Positions 19,217 through 27,171 of a stretch of DNA of 64,000 nucleotides are shown piece after piece; within the stretch, counting starts at the first letter, position 1, and each line of letters starts with the position of its first letter. The DNA is from Paenibacillus etheri (GTDB taxonomy: Bacteria; Bacillota; Bacilli; Paenibacillales; Paenibacillaceae). The stretch lies in contig NZ_LCZJ02000037.1 in the NCBI RefSeq assembly GCF_001012825.1, positions 265,637 through 329,636 on the forward strand. Direction: 5' to 3'. Below the pieces are notes generated by a model. The model was not told the origin of the DNA. It made no database searches and saw nothing but the letters and a program-made list of their open reading frames with translations. A program made the position numbers and the translations under genes.

Positions 19217-19291
19217 CTCTAAAATAAAAAAGAGACTCAACGAGACGCCTAACTAAGCGTCTTTCGTTGAATCTCCGGCTGTCCAGTCGAT
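19217..19291 (-). promoter_or_regulatory. leader element, distal copy (conserved motif + terminator-like hairpin)
   Basis: The conserved 26-nt block at 19266-19291 matches the proximal block (19141-19166) at 24 of 26 positions. GAGATTCAACG pairs with CGTTGAGTCTC around an inner AGACGC/GCGTCT stem, followed by TTTTTTATTTT. This looks like an intrinsic terminator in the leader. I do not recognise it as a known riboswitch. Confidence 0.5.
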
Positions 19292-19405
19292 TCTAATTGT
19301 CTAACAATTAAGTTCCATATTATTCATGCTGAGGTCCCTTGTCAATCGAATTTTATTTTTCACATGGTTTTTATCGGAATTGATTATTTTTAACATATTA
19401 TTACA

Positions 19406-19434
19406 TTGACTTTACTATAAATTGTATATAGATT
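19406..19434 (+). promoter_or_regulatory. sigma-A-like promoter of the symporter gene
   Basis: TTGACT (19406-19411), a 17-bp spacer and TAGATT (19429-19434) lie about 50 bp before the symporter start. Confidence 0.5.
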
Positions 19435-19487
19435 GTTCTCAATAGGATTAATCACATTAAAAAACTAGGTTTAAGGGGGTATTGGTA

Positions 19488-20852
19488 GTGAACATAGATA
19501 ACAACTTGTTATCCGCCATTGAAACGAACTGGTATGGATTTGTTGCTTCCATATTTGTTTTTGCAATTTTGTTTCTACTGGCACGTAAACGAATTGGATT
19601 TGGTACCCGGGTACTCATCGGACTTGGCATCGGACTTATTGCCGGAATATTCTTTCAATACTTCGATTTAGAGACCAAAGCCATTAGCACGTTCGGCAGT
19701 ATTTATGTCAGCTTGATTCGCATGCTCGTCATCCCTTTAGTATTCGTACTCGTATTGAACAGCATTTCTTCCTTAACTAATCTGGAATATCTGCGCAAAA
19801 TAGGGATCAAAACTTTCGCTTGGTTCCTCGGCACGACGGGGATCGCTTCTATTATTGGCCTCTCGGTTGCGTTGCTGTTCAATCCTGGTCAAGGGATACA
19901 GCAGGACGTACCTGCAGATTTCGCCGCCCGGGAAATCCCGACCTTCTCACAGGTTATTCTGGACCTTGTTCCATCTAACCCTGTGAATGAAGCTGCTACA
20001 GGTAAGGTTGTACCTCTACTCATTTTCGCTATCTTCCTAGCTGTAGCTATAATCAAGATTGGCTCTAAGAAACCAGAAGCCGTGAAACCTGTACGTGATC
20101 TTATTGAATCACTGACACTGGTGCTGCATCAGGTCGTGAAATTCATTATTCGCCTGACGCCTTACGGTGTATTTGCGCTGATTGCGGGAATTACCGCGCG
20201 TTATGGCTGGGAAACGTTGCAGGAGCTGGGCAGCGTAATCATTACCTCATATGTCGCAATGATTATACATTTTGTTCTTATCTTTGGTGGATTAGTTCTA
20301 TTGGTAGCGAAGGTGAATCCAATTCGTTTCCTCCGCAAAATCTATCCAACCATTACCGTCGCCTTCACGACCAGAAGTAGCTATGCAACACTTCCTGTCA
20401 ATCTCGAAGTCATTACGAAACGCCTTCATGTCTCCCCGCGGATCGCGAGCTTTATTGCGCCGTTAGGAGCATCGGTCAACTTTAATGCGTGCGGCGGAAT
20501 TTGGCCGGCGATTGTGGCTGTGTTTACCGCGCAAGTATTCGGGATTGATCTCAACTGGACCGACTACATTACGCTGGTCTTAGTAAGTATTATTTCTTCT
20601 ATTGGTGTAGCTGGCGTACCTGGACCCGCAGTAATCTCCACTACGGTAGTCTTAACCGCTCTTGGTCTGCCACTTGAAGGAATCGCTATCGTTGCGGGTG
20701 TAGAAGCGCTCATCGATATGGGTCGTACCGCTGTAAATGCAACAGGGACAGCTGTAACCGCTCTGTTGGTGGCTAATTCCGAAGGTGAATTTGACCGCGA
20801 AGCCTTTAATAGCGATGATGACGAAGATGATATTCTCTTGAGCACAGTTTAA
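19488..20852 (+). CDS. dicarboxylate/amino acid:cation symporter (possible cystine uptake, TcyP-like)
   Basis: A 454-residue membrane carrier of the DAACS family with about eight membrane helices and two re-entrant loops. Family landmarks are the serine-rich TTRSSYATLPVN hairpin and the FNACGGIWPAIVAVF and GVPGPAVISTTVV segments in the C-terminal transport core. Known members couple uptake of glutamate, aspartate, dicarboxylates or cystine to protons or sodium. The overall look is nearer to TcyP cystine carriers, but the substrate is not settled. GTG 19488 is used because AAGGGGGT ends 7 nt before it; TTG 19482 would leave one base. The C-terminus is very acidic. A dispersed repeat and a terminator follow. 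Confidence 0.88.
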   Translation: MNIDNNLLSAIETNWYGFVASIFVFAILFLLARKRIGFGTRVLIGLGIGLIAGIFFQYFDLETKAISTFGSIYVSLIRMLVIPLVFVLVLNSISSLTNLEYLRKIGIKTFAWFLGTTGIASIIGLSVALLFNPGQGIQQDVPADFAAREIPTFSQVILDLVPSNPVNEAATGKVVPLLIFAIFLAVAIIKIGSKKPEAVKPVRDLIESLTLVLHQVVKFIIRLTPYGVFALIAGITARYGWETLQELGSVIITSYVAMIIHFVLIFGGLVLLVAKVNPIRFLRKIYPTITVAFTTRSSYATLPVNLEVITKRLHVSPRIASFIAPLGASVNFNACGGIWPAIVAVFTAQVFGIDLNWTDYITLVLVSIISSIGVAGVPGPAVISTTVVLTALGLPLEGIAIVAGVEALIDMGRTAVNATGTAVTALLVANSEGEFDREAFNSDDDEDDILLSTV

Positions 20853-20864
20853 AAGCTGATCACG

Positions 20865-20959
20865 CAAGCAAAAACGCCTTCGGCGTCCCTAAAGGACGGT
20901 AAGCGTTTATGCGAGAAATATAGGGATAATGTATAACGTGAAACTTATACTTTCTTATA
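20865..20959 (+). repeat. dispersed ~100-bp structured repeat, copy A
   Basis: Begins 12 nt after the symporter stop. It has AAACGC/GCGTTT enclosing CGCC-TTC-GGCG and GTCC/GGAC hairpins, then an AT-rich inverted repeat ending CTTATACTTTCTTATA. Other copies are at 23997, 26461, 33488, 53831 (inverted), 58225 (deleted) and 63577 (rearranged). Confidence 0.85.
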
Positions 20960-20963
20960 ATTT

Positions 20964-21010
20964 AAAAAACCTCCGGCATCTGCTTATAGCAGAAAGCCGG
21001 AGGTTTTTTT
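20964..21010. terminator. bidirectional intrinsic terminator
   Basis: AAAAAACCTCCGGC pairs with GCCGGAGGTTTTTT, with an inner CTGC/GCAG hairpin. It lies between the convergent symporter and oxidoreductase genes, directly after repeat copy A. Confidence 0.88.
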
Positions 21011-21036
21011 GCGTACATCAATATTAAATCCTGCTA

Positions 21037-22032
21037 TTACAGCATGCTAATTCTTTGCCGTTGTTTAGCTGAAGCAAGGCAGGTTTCAACCAGCCGCATA
21101 CTTAGCACCGGATCCTCCGGTGCAATGAGTCTCTTTCCTGTAAACACAGCGGCTGCAAAATCATCCACCTGCCGAATGTAAGGATTAGCTCCTGTGGCAT
21201 CGACCCGTCTCACCTCATCGCCGGTGTACACAAAGAATTCCGCATCCTCGTCTCTAGCGTTGAAAGGCATAGGCACCTCAATTCGTCCCTCAGTCCCAAG
21301 AATCTCCAAGAGCTGGCGGTTATATGCCCACATTCCGCAATCAAAGATCAAGCTTAAACCATTTGGAAACTCTACCAGCCCTGAAGCCATCATATCTACA
21401 TTATCATGTTCAGGGGAGAACTTCGCATGCACGGTCACAGCTTCCGGCTCCGTCCCAAACAACAGTCGTGCCGCGCTTAACGGATAACAGCCAACATCAT
21501 AAAGCGAGCCGCCACCCCAAGCCGATTTAAAACGAATATTTGAAGTGTCCGTAGCATCATTGTAAGTAAACGTGCCTCGAATCGAGCGTAATTCTCCGAT
21601 TTCGCCGCTAGCGATAATGTCCTGAAGCTCAGCAATCCGTGGATGATGCCGATACATATACGCTTCTGCTAAGTGAACGCCTGCATCGTTGCATGCTTTC
21701 ACCATCTCTGCAGCCTCTGCACTGTTCAGTGCGATCGGTTTCTCACATAATACATGTTTACCTGCTTCTGCCGCTCGGATCACCCATTCACGATGGAGAT
21801 GATTAGGGAGCGGAACATACACCGCATCAATTTCTTTATCCGCAAGTAACTCTTCGTAACCGCCATATGCTTTCTCTATTCCGAATTCTGCGGCTACAGC
21901 GCTGCTTTTTTCCAAGCCACGACTCGCTATCGCTGCAATCACTCCCGAATCTGAATTCATGATAGCTGGCATCACTGAACCCGTCGCAATCTGCGCACAG
22001 CCTATGATTCCCCACCGAAGTTTTTGTACCAT
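21037..22032 (-). CDS. Gfo/Idh/MocA family oxidoreductase
   Basis: A 331-residue dehydrogenase. The Rossmann start is WGIIGCAQIA, the family motif is CEKPIALN (E and K about residues 96-97), and the C-terminal domain has the GGSLYDVGCYPLS segment. The form fits the dimeric dihydrodiol/xylose dehydrogenase branch. ATG 22032 follows GAAGAGGTG. It is a single-gene unit that converges on the symporter. The substrate is unknown. Confidence 0.9.
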   Translation of the reverse strand: MVQKLRWGIIGCAQIATGSVMPAIMNSDSGVIAAIASRGLEKSSAVAAEFGIEKAYGGYEELLADKEIDAVYVPLPNHLHREWVIRAAEAGKHVLCEKPIALNSAEAAEMVKACNDAGVHLAEAYMYRHHPRIAELQDIIASGEIGELRSIRGTFTYNDATDTSNIRFKSAWGGGSLYDVGCYPLSAARLLFGTEPEAVTVHAKFSPEHDNVDMMASGLVEFPNGLSLIFDCGMWAYNRQLLEILGTEGRIEVPMPFNARDEDAEFFVYTGDEVRRVDATGANPYIRQVDDFAAAVFTGKRLIAPEDPVLSMRLVETCLASAKQRQRISML

Positions 22033-22127
22033 AATGGCACACCTCTTCCCTTGGATTAGTTACTATACTTTAAGACACCTTATCATAGAATGAAACTCAT
22101 CACTAATAGAAAAGTACAGTCAGCGAG

Positions 22128-22177
22128 CAAAAAAGCAGCACCCAAAGGAGATTCGACTCCGATAGATACTGCTTTTT
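22128..22177 (-). terminator. intrinsic terminator of the prenyltransferase operon
   Basis: On the minus strand AAAAAGCAG pairs with CTGCTTTTTT, with an inner GAG/CTC hairpin. It lies 16 bp after the last gene of the UbiA operon. Confidence 0.8.
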
Positions 22178-22192
22178 ACTCCAGTGGAAAAA

Positions 22193-23146
22193 TTAAATGA
22201 TCATATTTAACAGCACAGCCCCACCAAGCACAGCAATACGCGCCGCGTTCATCAACACGAAATTTTTAACGGCAAGAATAAAGGTACTCGCCTTCTCCTG
22301 CTTCTGTGTGAACAAATCAATATTTCGGTGCAGCGGGATCAGTGTAAGTAGAATCAACAGAACCAGAATAGGGTTAATCCCCAAGATCAGCAGCACTACA
22401 AGATCCAGATAAGAGACGTAGTAGAGATATTTAAACAACACCAGTGCATTGCGCCGGCCAATGTACACCGGAAGCGTGTACCTGCGATTCTCCACATCCT
22501 CATCAATATCACAAATATTATTAGCGAGCATAATCCCTGCGATCCCCAGAATGGCGGGAACAGAGAACCAGAACAGGTACAGCACTTCCACGATGTTGAT
22601 ATTCAAGCTGACCCAGCCGTTCTGAAGCAGCAGGGAAACCACATGCTCATCCGTATGGATATAGGCAGAGATAAAAATAATAACAAAGCCCATAAACAAA
22701 CCGGAGAACAGCTCACCTAACGGCATCCGCGAGATGGGAATCGGCCCGAACGAATAAAGGATACCGATCAAGAACGACAGTCCACCCAGCAAAAAGACAA
22801 GCAAACCCGTCTGAGTGACAAGCGCAATCCCGCCCCCAGCTGCCAGCGCCAGCAAAATAACAATCGTTGCCACGACGGTGCGCTCTTTTAGCTTAAAATG
22901 AACAATCGCATTATGTGTCTCATAGCCGTAGCCGTGGGTTTTGGAAGCTTTTTTGAAATCGTAATAGTTGTTAATCGCCGTCGTTGCCATATCAAAGCTA
23001 AGCAGGGAAACGAACATCAAACCAAAACGCAACACATAAAAATCCTCAAACCGATATAAAGCATACAGCGTTCCCATTAGAAAGGGGATCATACTGGCTA
23101 CTTTTGTCGGCAGCTCCACAAATCTTAGAAAGCTTTTAATATTCAC
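22193..23146 (-). CDS. UbiA family prenyltransferase, MenA-like
   Basis: A membrane enzyme of about 317 residues with roughly nine helices. The YSFGPIPISRMPLGELFSG stretch and the second Asp motif NNICDIDEDVENRR-TLPV closely resemble MenA, which adds a polyprenyl chain to dihydroxynaphthoate. The first motif is INNYYDF where NDxxD is usual, so one Asp is replaced by Asn. GTG 23146 is chosen (AAGGG upstream at 6-7 nt); GTG 23155 is the alternative. It is the last gene of a three-gene operon. Because the window also encodes MqnB and MqnD, a role as the futalosine-pathway prenyltransferase (MqnP) is possible but unproven. Confidence 0.85.
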   Translation of the reverse strand: MNIKSFLRFVELPTKVASMIPFLMGTLYALYRFEDFYVLRFGLMFVSLLSFDMATTAINNYYDFKKASKTHGYGYETHNAIVHFKLKERTVVATIVILLALAAGGGIALVTQTGLLVFLLGGLSFLIGILYSFGPIPISRMPLGELFSGLFMGFVIIFISAYIHTDEHVVSLLLQNGWVSLNINIVEVLYLFWFSVPAILGIAGIMLANNICDIDEDVENRRYTLPVYIGRRNALVLFKYLYYVSYLDLVVLLILGINPILVLLILLTLIPLHRNIDLFTQKQEKASTFILAVKNFVLMNAARIAVLGGAVLLNMII

Positions 23147-23184
23147 ACCATACACCCTTATTTATCAATTGAGCCTGCAAGGTA

Positions 23185-23961
23185 TTACTGTTCAGTCGTT
23201 GTAATCTTCACTGGGGACCATTCTGCAATAACCGTTTGTCCATGCACAGACACACTGCCTTCAGGACTCAGATCCTTCTCCGTCATAATTCCGAGCGCCA
23301 CTGTAAAGTTGTTGAATTTAATCGGAATATTTCTCTCACGACGTACTTCTTTACCATTTAAATAGAATACAGCCTCATCATTGCCACGGTGGTACGTAAT
23401 GCGGTAGGTATTAAATTCACGTGGTTTGAAATCCGTATCTTCTTTAAAAATGCAGAAATATTTCGTCCCTTTGCTCTCTGGTACCTGTACCCCCGGGAAC
23501 GGCAAAATACCATATACACTAGCATATTTATCATTTCCCGCAAAAAAGTCTAGCGCCGCACCTGTTGTAAAATCAAGCAAGTTCAGTGATACATATCCGT
23601 CGTACAAATCACCAGGTGCTGTTCCTTGTGTACGGCTACGAATTTGCAGCTCGAAGCTAATCTCTCCGGCCTCAGGAATTACCACTGGCTCCGCGGAGTA
23701 ATACATATGCTTAGCATTGTCTAGTATTTGTACTTGATGGTTCTCACGAGATAATTTCGCACGTACATACAGCGTATCATTTCGAACGATAACTACCGCT
23801 TCCGGTTCACGATAAGCCCAAAAGGATCCATCAGGCAGTGTAAATCCACCTGTCTTCCAGACCTTTCCTTCTTCTAAAATGGAGTGGAAATCTCCAAGCA
23901 CCATTTGATTGCCTTTAACGTTTTGTTCTTCCTTCAGCAGTTCCTTGTCCTTCTTTTCCAT
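23185..23961 (-). CDS. uncharacterised protein (possible DUF6081-type, concanavalin-like fold)
   Basis: A 258-residue soluble protein with no signal peptide or membrane helix. It is rich in beta-strand patterns, and the C-terminal half (FNTYRITYHRGNDEAVFYLN and the following strands) resembles a concanavalin/LamG-like sandwich. I think it belongs to the unnamed family DUF6081, but I am not certain. ATG 23961 follows GGAGTGAG. It sits between two UbiA prenyltransferase genes; the gap to the downstream gene is 38 bp, and repeat copy B fills the gap on the upstream side. Binding of a lipid or polyprenyl product would fit the context but is speculation. Confidence 0.7.
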   Translation of the reverse strand: MEKKDKELLKEEQNVKGNQMVLGDFHSILEEGKVWKTGGFTLPDGSFWAYREPEAVVIVRNDTLYVRAKLSRENHQVQILDNAKHMYYSAEPVVIPEAGEISFELQIRSRTQGTAPGDLYDGYVSLNLLDFTTGAALDFFAGNDKYASVYGILPFPGVQVPESKGTKYFCIFKEDTDFKPREFNTYRITYHRGNDEAVFYLNGKEVRRERNIPIKFNNFTVALGIMTEKDLSPEGSVSVHGQTVIAEWSPVKITTTEQ

Positions 23962-23996
23962 GAAAGCTCACTCCTTCTGTATGGTAATTATTAGTA

Positions 23997-24096
23997 CAAG
24001 CAAAAACGCCTTCAGCGTCCCTAATGGACGGTAAGCGTTTATGCGAGAAATATAAGGATAATGTATAGCGTGAAACCTATATATTCTTATATTTTT
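23997..24096 (+). repeat. dispersed ~100-bp structured repeat, copy B
   Basis: Full-length copy inside the UbiA operon, between the first and second genes. Its right end overlaps the stop codon of the upstream prenyltransferase gene. The left block reads AACGCCTTCAGCGTCC, with one change in the inner hairpin. If the three genes are cotranscribed the structure lies within the message. Confidence 0.85.
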
Positions 24097-25012
24097 AGAA
24101 TAATCCTTGAATTAGTAAGGTTGCTGCCATCACTACTCCGCAACGAACGGAGGCTTTTTGTGAAGCACCCATGAGCGGGATATAGGCTGGTGAAGCATTA
24201 TGCGGCTTCAGTCCACGATAAATACGAATCGGCCAGAAGGCTGTAACCAAGGCCAATAGTGCATAAACTGGAAGTACGCCCATCAGCACACAGATCACCA
24301 CAGAAGCATAACCGGTGAAGAGAAGCACACGCGAGAAGACAAGCGCCTTCTGTTCACCCCACACTACAACAAGCGTAAGTTTCCCAGCCTGCTCGTCTGC
24401 TTTCCAATGTAAGAAATGATGATTAAACAACAGCAATGTAGTCAAGAATCCAACCGGCAATGAAAGAATGACAGGCTTCATGCTAAAATGACCGGTTTGT
24501 ACGAAAAAGGAACCTAACACAGGCATAATCCCAAAAGCTATAAAAATAGCCATCTCACTGTAACCTTTGCCGCGATAGCCATACCGCAGGGGTGGGGCCA
24601 CATAGAAATAAGCGATTAAAGCACCTACAAGTACAAACCAGAGGATATTCCAGCCGCTATATATACTTAGGATTCCACCACAGATGAGGGCAATCGCCAA
24701 CATACTCCAGGTCATTGTTGCATAAAAAGACTCCGAGAGGATTCCACCTGTCAGTAGCCCGGAGTTTGTGCTGATTTCACCAGCGGAATTCTTCGCCTCT
24801 GTATCTGTTCCATTGCGATAATCCCACAGATCATTCACCATATTGGAGAACAGATGCGCTGAAATCGCTCCTATTAAGGTTAGAATAAATAAGACCGGAT
24901 GAAATGACCTTTCCCATACATATGCCCCAACTGTACCTAAAACAATCGGGATGAGCATAACAGAAAAACTCCAAAACCGGGTCGCCTTCGTAAATAATGT
25001 CCATTTGTTCAC
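24095..25012 (-). CDS. UbiA family prenyltransferase
   Basis: A 305-residue membrane enzyme with about nine helices. The first Asp-rich motif is NMVNDLWDYRNGTDT and a second charged segment is HWKADEQAGKLTLVV, both expected in UbiA aromatic prenyltransferases. It differs from the MenA-like paralogue at 22193, so the operon holds two distinct prenyltransferases. GTG 25012 follows AAAGGCGG. A perfect Fur box lies 30 bp upstream over the predicted transcription start, which suggests iron control. The acceptor and chain length are unknown. Confidence 0.85.
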   Translation of the reverse strand: MNKWTLFTKATRFWSFSVMLIPIVLGTVGAYVWERSFHPVLFILTLIGAISAHLFSNMVNDLWDYRNGTDTEAKNSAGEISTNSGLLTGGILSESFYATMTWSMLAIALICGGILSIYSGWNILWFVLVGALIAYFYVAPPLRYGYRGKGYSEMAIFIAFGIMPVLGSFFVQTGHFSMKPVILSLPVGFLTTLLLFNHHFLHWKADEQAGKLTLVVVWGEQKALVFSRVLLFTGYASVVICVLMGVLPVYALLALVTAFWPIRIYRGLKPHNASPAYIPLMGASQKASVRCGVVMAATLLIQGLF

Positions 25013-25041
25013 TTCAAGCTTACCGCCTTTACATTATGACT

Positions 25042-25056
25042 TGATAATAATTATCA
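25042..25056. promoter_or_regulatory. Fur box
   Basis: TGATAAT-A-ATTATCA is a perfect 7-1-7 palindrome matching the Bacillus Fur core (TGATAAT-N-ATTATCA). It lies at the predicted transcription start of the UbiA operon. PerR and Zur cores differ at the outer bases. Confidence 0.72.
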
Positions 25057-25062
25057 CTGACT

Positions 25063-25092
25063 ATTATACATCAATTTTCAACAGATTGTGAA
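25063..25092 (-). promoter_or_regulatory. promoter of the UbiA operon
   Basis: Minus-strand TTCACA (25087-25092), 18-bp spacer, TATAAT (25063-25068). Transcription would start near 25056, inside the Fur box. Confidence 0.55.
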
Positions 25093-25224
25093 GATTATCA
25101 CTGCATATAATGTCTAATCTTGACATAATACCTCGGTTTGTTTGGCTAAAAGGTTTCTTCATTGAAGATAAGAATGTAAATAACCTCTTATTGGACAAAA
25201 GGCCACCCTTTTACAACAAAAAAT

Positions 25225-25289
25225 GAGCGCTGTTTTATAGGCAAGCACATACCGATATGATATGATAGGCAAGCCTATGAACAGCGCTC
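25225..25289 (+). promoter_or_regulatory. long inverted repeat in the acetate-transporter leader
   Basis: GAGCGCTGTT (25225-25234) and AACAGCGCTC (25280-25289) are perfect 10-bp arms. The 45-nt loop contains ATAGGCAAGC twice (25237 and 25265). GCGCT in the arms recalls CcpA sites, but the full consensus is absent. The region may be an operator or an mRNA hairpin. Confidence 0.4.
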
Positions 25290-25347
25290 GTTGAGTGCTG
25301 TTTTTAAGAGCGTAAAACTATATATAATAATGGAGGCTTTTACTGTC

Positions 25348-25971
25348 ATGTCAGCGCAATCCCCTAACACCCAATCTGTCAAAATCGTCACCGCAGACCC
25401 TAGCGCCATCGGGCTATTCGGACTGGCTATTGTCACATTGGTCGCTTCTTCCCAGAAGCTTGAACTTACAACAGGACTTAGCTACGTCATTCCTTGGGCT
25501 ATTTTCCTGGGAGCATTCGCTCAACTATTTGCCGCAATTCAAGATGCTAAGCACAACAACACCTTTGGTATGACCGCATTTGGCGCCTACGCTTTCTTTT
25601 GGTTCGGGATGGCCAGCAGCTGGCTGATCAAGCTCGGCGTATTCGGCCCAACGCTTGCAGAGGCTGTAGATCCTAAGCAGCTCGGATTTGTATTTCTGGG
25701 TTACTTGATCTTTACAATCTTTATGACCATTGGCGCGGTTGAGGCTAATAGAGTTTTGCTTATCATTTTTGTATTGATAGATTTCCTCTTTATTGGACTA
25801 ACCTTCGATTCCTTTGGTATCGCTCCAGAATTCTTCCATAAGCTTGCTGCTTGTGCTGAACTTGGGATTGGTATCGTGTCCTTATACGGATGTGGCGCTT
25901 CTGTACTAAACGCTCACTTCGGACGCACTTTCTTACCGATCGGAGCTCCGCTAGGTATCTTCAAGAAATAA
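25348..25971 (+). CDS. acetate uptake transporter, AceTr/SatP (YaaH) family
   Basis: A 207-residue membrane protein with six helices. The DPSAIGLFGLAIVTL segment corresponds to the family NPAPLGL motif at the start of helix 1. Characterised members are proton-coupled acetate or succinate channels. ATG 25348 is preferred (GGAGG 11 nt before it) over the longer in-frame TTG at 25291, which lies just beyond the leader inverted repeat. A second small membrane protein gene follows 54 bp later. Substrate is inferred from family only. Confidence 0.87.
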   Translation: MSAQSPNTQSVKIVTADPSAIGLFGLAIVTLVASSQKLELTTGLSYVIPWAIFLGAFAQLFAAIQDAKHNNTFGMTAFGAYAFFWFGMASSWLIKLGVFGPTLAEAVDPKQLGFVFLGYLIFTIFMTIGAVEANRVLLIIFVLIDFLFIGLTFDSFGIAPEFFHKLAACAELGIGIVSLYGCGASVLNAHFGRTFLPIGAPLGIFKK

Positions 25972-26025
25972 TTGTTCACCTTTTTTGAATCCTAACTTTT
26001 GCAAGCCGAAAGGATGCCTGAGACC

Positions 26026-26343
26026 ATGCATGTCCTATCCTCTTCTGAATTAGCCGTAACCGCTATATTTGCGCTTATTCTCGCAGTTATTGCCTATTTG
26101 ATCATTCGGAATATCCCAAAGATGACTGGAGATATTGCGGCTTTTCGCAAAAGAACACTGGTCTGGACCCAGGTTTCGCTTGTACTAACGGTACTTCAGC
26201 TGAACTTCAAAGCAGGCGACTGGCGATTTTCTATCGTTCTTGGACTCATCGTATTATTTACCGGAAGTATTTGGCTTTCTGCCCGTTACCATGACATCCG
26301 CAGCACCTTAGATCCAGAATCTAAAGATTCTGAAGTACAGTAG
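26026..26343 (+). CDS. small uncharacterised membrane protein
   Basis: About 105 residues. Three hydrophobic segments can be seen: ELAVTAIFALILAVIAYLII, TQVSLVLTVLQLNF, and WRFSIVLGLIVLFTGSIWLS. The C-terminus is charged. The family is unknown to me. ATG 26026 is chosen with AAAGGA about 11 nt upstream; ATG 26014 overlaps that site and TTG 25999 lacks one. The gene follows the acetate transporter on the same strand and ends before a terminator, so a two-gene unit is likely. Confidence 0.6.
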   Translation: MHVLSSSELAVTAIFALILAVIAYLIIRNIPKMTGDIAAFRKRTLVWTQVSLVLTVLQLNFKAGDWRFSIVLGLIVLFTGSIWLSARYHDIRSTLDPESKDSEVQ

Positions 26344-26374
26344 TAGAGGCTAGGCAACATAATAAAGGTGATGA

Positions 26375-26399
26375 AGCTCCCGCAAGGGGGCTTTTTTTA
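26375..26399 (+). terminator. intrinsic terminator
   Basis: AGCTCCC-GCAA-GGGGGCT followed by TTTTTTT, after the small membrane protein gene. Confidence 0.88.
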
Positions 26400-26460
26400 T
26401 AAATTTCAGAAGCTCCTTTCGCATACTTCTCCCCTCCATAACCATACTAATGACATTCCA

Positions 26461-26555
26461 AGCTAAAACGCCTTCGGCGTCCTCTTAAGGACGCTAAGCG
26501 TTTATGCGAGAATTATAAGGATAACGTATATCGTGAAACTTATACTTTCTTATAA
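26461..26555 (+). repeat. dispersed ~100-bp structured repeat, copy C
   Basis: Same orientation as copies A, B and D. The second hairpin has changed to CGTCC-TCTTAA-GGACG, so the arms pair while the loop differs. It ends 30 nt before the start of the DsrE gene, between that gene and the upstream terminator. Confidence 0.85.
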
Positions 26556-26584
26556 ATCAAAACAAGTAACGGGAGGATTATCAG

Positions 26585-27061
26585 GTGAGCAAAAAAATAA
26601 ATCTGCTAATGTTCAGCGGAGAATACGACAAAGCCATGGCGGGATTGATCTTAGCGAATGCCGCGAGAGATATTGATGTAGAGGTTACGATGTTTTTCTC
26701 TTTCTGGGGTTTGTTTCTGGTGCGTGATCCGGAGAAGATGACGCTAGAGGATAAGAGTATTTATGAGAAGCTGATGGATGTCATTACGCCAAAGGGTCCT
26801 GGGCAGCTGCCACTCTCCCATTTGAATTTTAGCGGGCTGGGCCGGATGATGCTAGAGGAGATGATGGAGGAGCAAGGCGCGCCGAAGCTGATTCATTTTC
26901 TTAAAGGAGCTCGTAAAAAAAACATCAAGTTCTATGCCTGTAAGCTCTCCGTCGAAATCATGGGCTTTAAAACAGAAGAACTGCTGCCAGAGGTCGAGAT
27001 TATCGATGCTGCGGCGTATTTAAGAGATGCTTTGGAGAGTGATGTTCAGCTGTTCATTTAG
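26585..27061 (+). CDS. DsrE/DsrF/DrsH-like family protein
   Basis: A 158-residue cytoplasmic protein with the alpha/beta fold of sulfur-relay DsrE proteins. The start LLMFSGEYDKAMAGLILAN and the KNIKFYACKLSVEIMGF segment, with one cysteine in the position used for persulfide carriage, are typical. It lacks a fused rhodanese or TusA domain. GTG 26585 follows GGGAGG by 8 nt. It stands alone between two terminators. A role in persulfide or redox handling is a family-level guess. Confidence 0.82.
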   Translation: MSKKINLLMFSGEYDKAMAGLILANAARDIDVEVTMFFSFWGLFLVRDPEKMTLEDKSIYEKLMDVITPKGPGQLPLSHLNFSGLGRMMLEEMMEEQGAPKLIHFLKGARKKNIKFYACKLSVEIMGFKTEELLPEVEIIDAAAYLRDALESDVQLFI

Positions 27062-27115
27062 CGGTTGAAATTAATTAATATAAGAAAAGTGAAAAAGTCA
27101 CGATTAATCTAACAT

Positions 27116-27146
27116 AAAGCGACATGGGGAATTTCCCATGCCGCTT
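27116..27146. terminator. terminator-like hairpin between convergent genes
   Basis: AAGCG-CATGGG and CCCATG-CGCTT pair with one mismatch around a short GAATT-type loop. The flanking T runs are weak, but it lies exactly between convergent stops. Confidence 0.6.
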
Positions 27147-27171
27147 CGGATTTCAATTGTAAGGATATATA

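Noticed and set aside
19097-19291. c-di-GMP (GEMM) riboswitch in the leader of the surface-protein operon
   Set aside because: GGDEF/EAL genes in the window made this tempting, but the GEMM core sequences (GGCAAACC, CGCAAAGCC) are absent.
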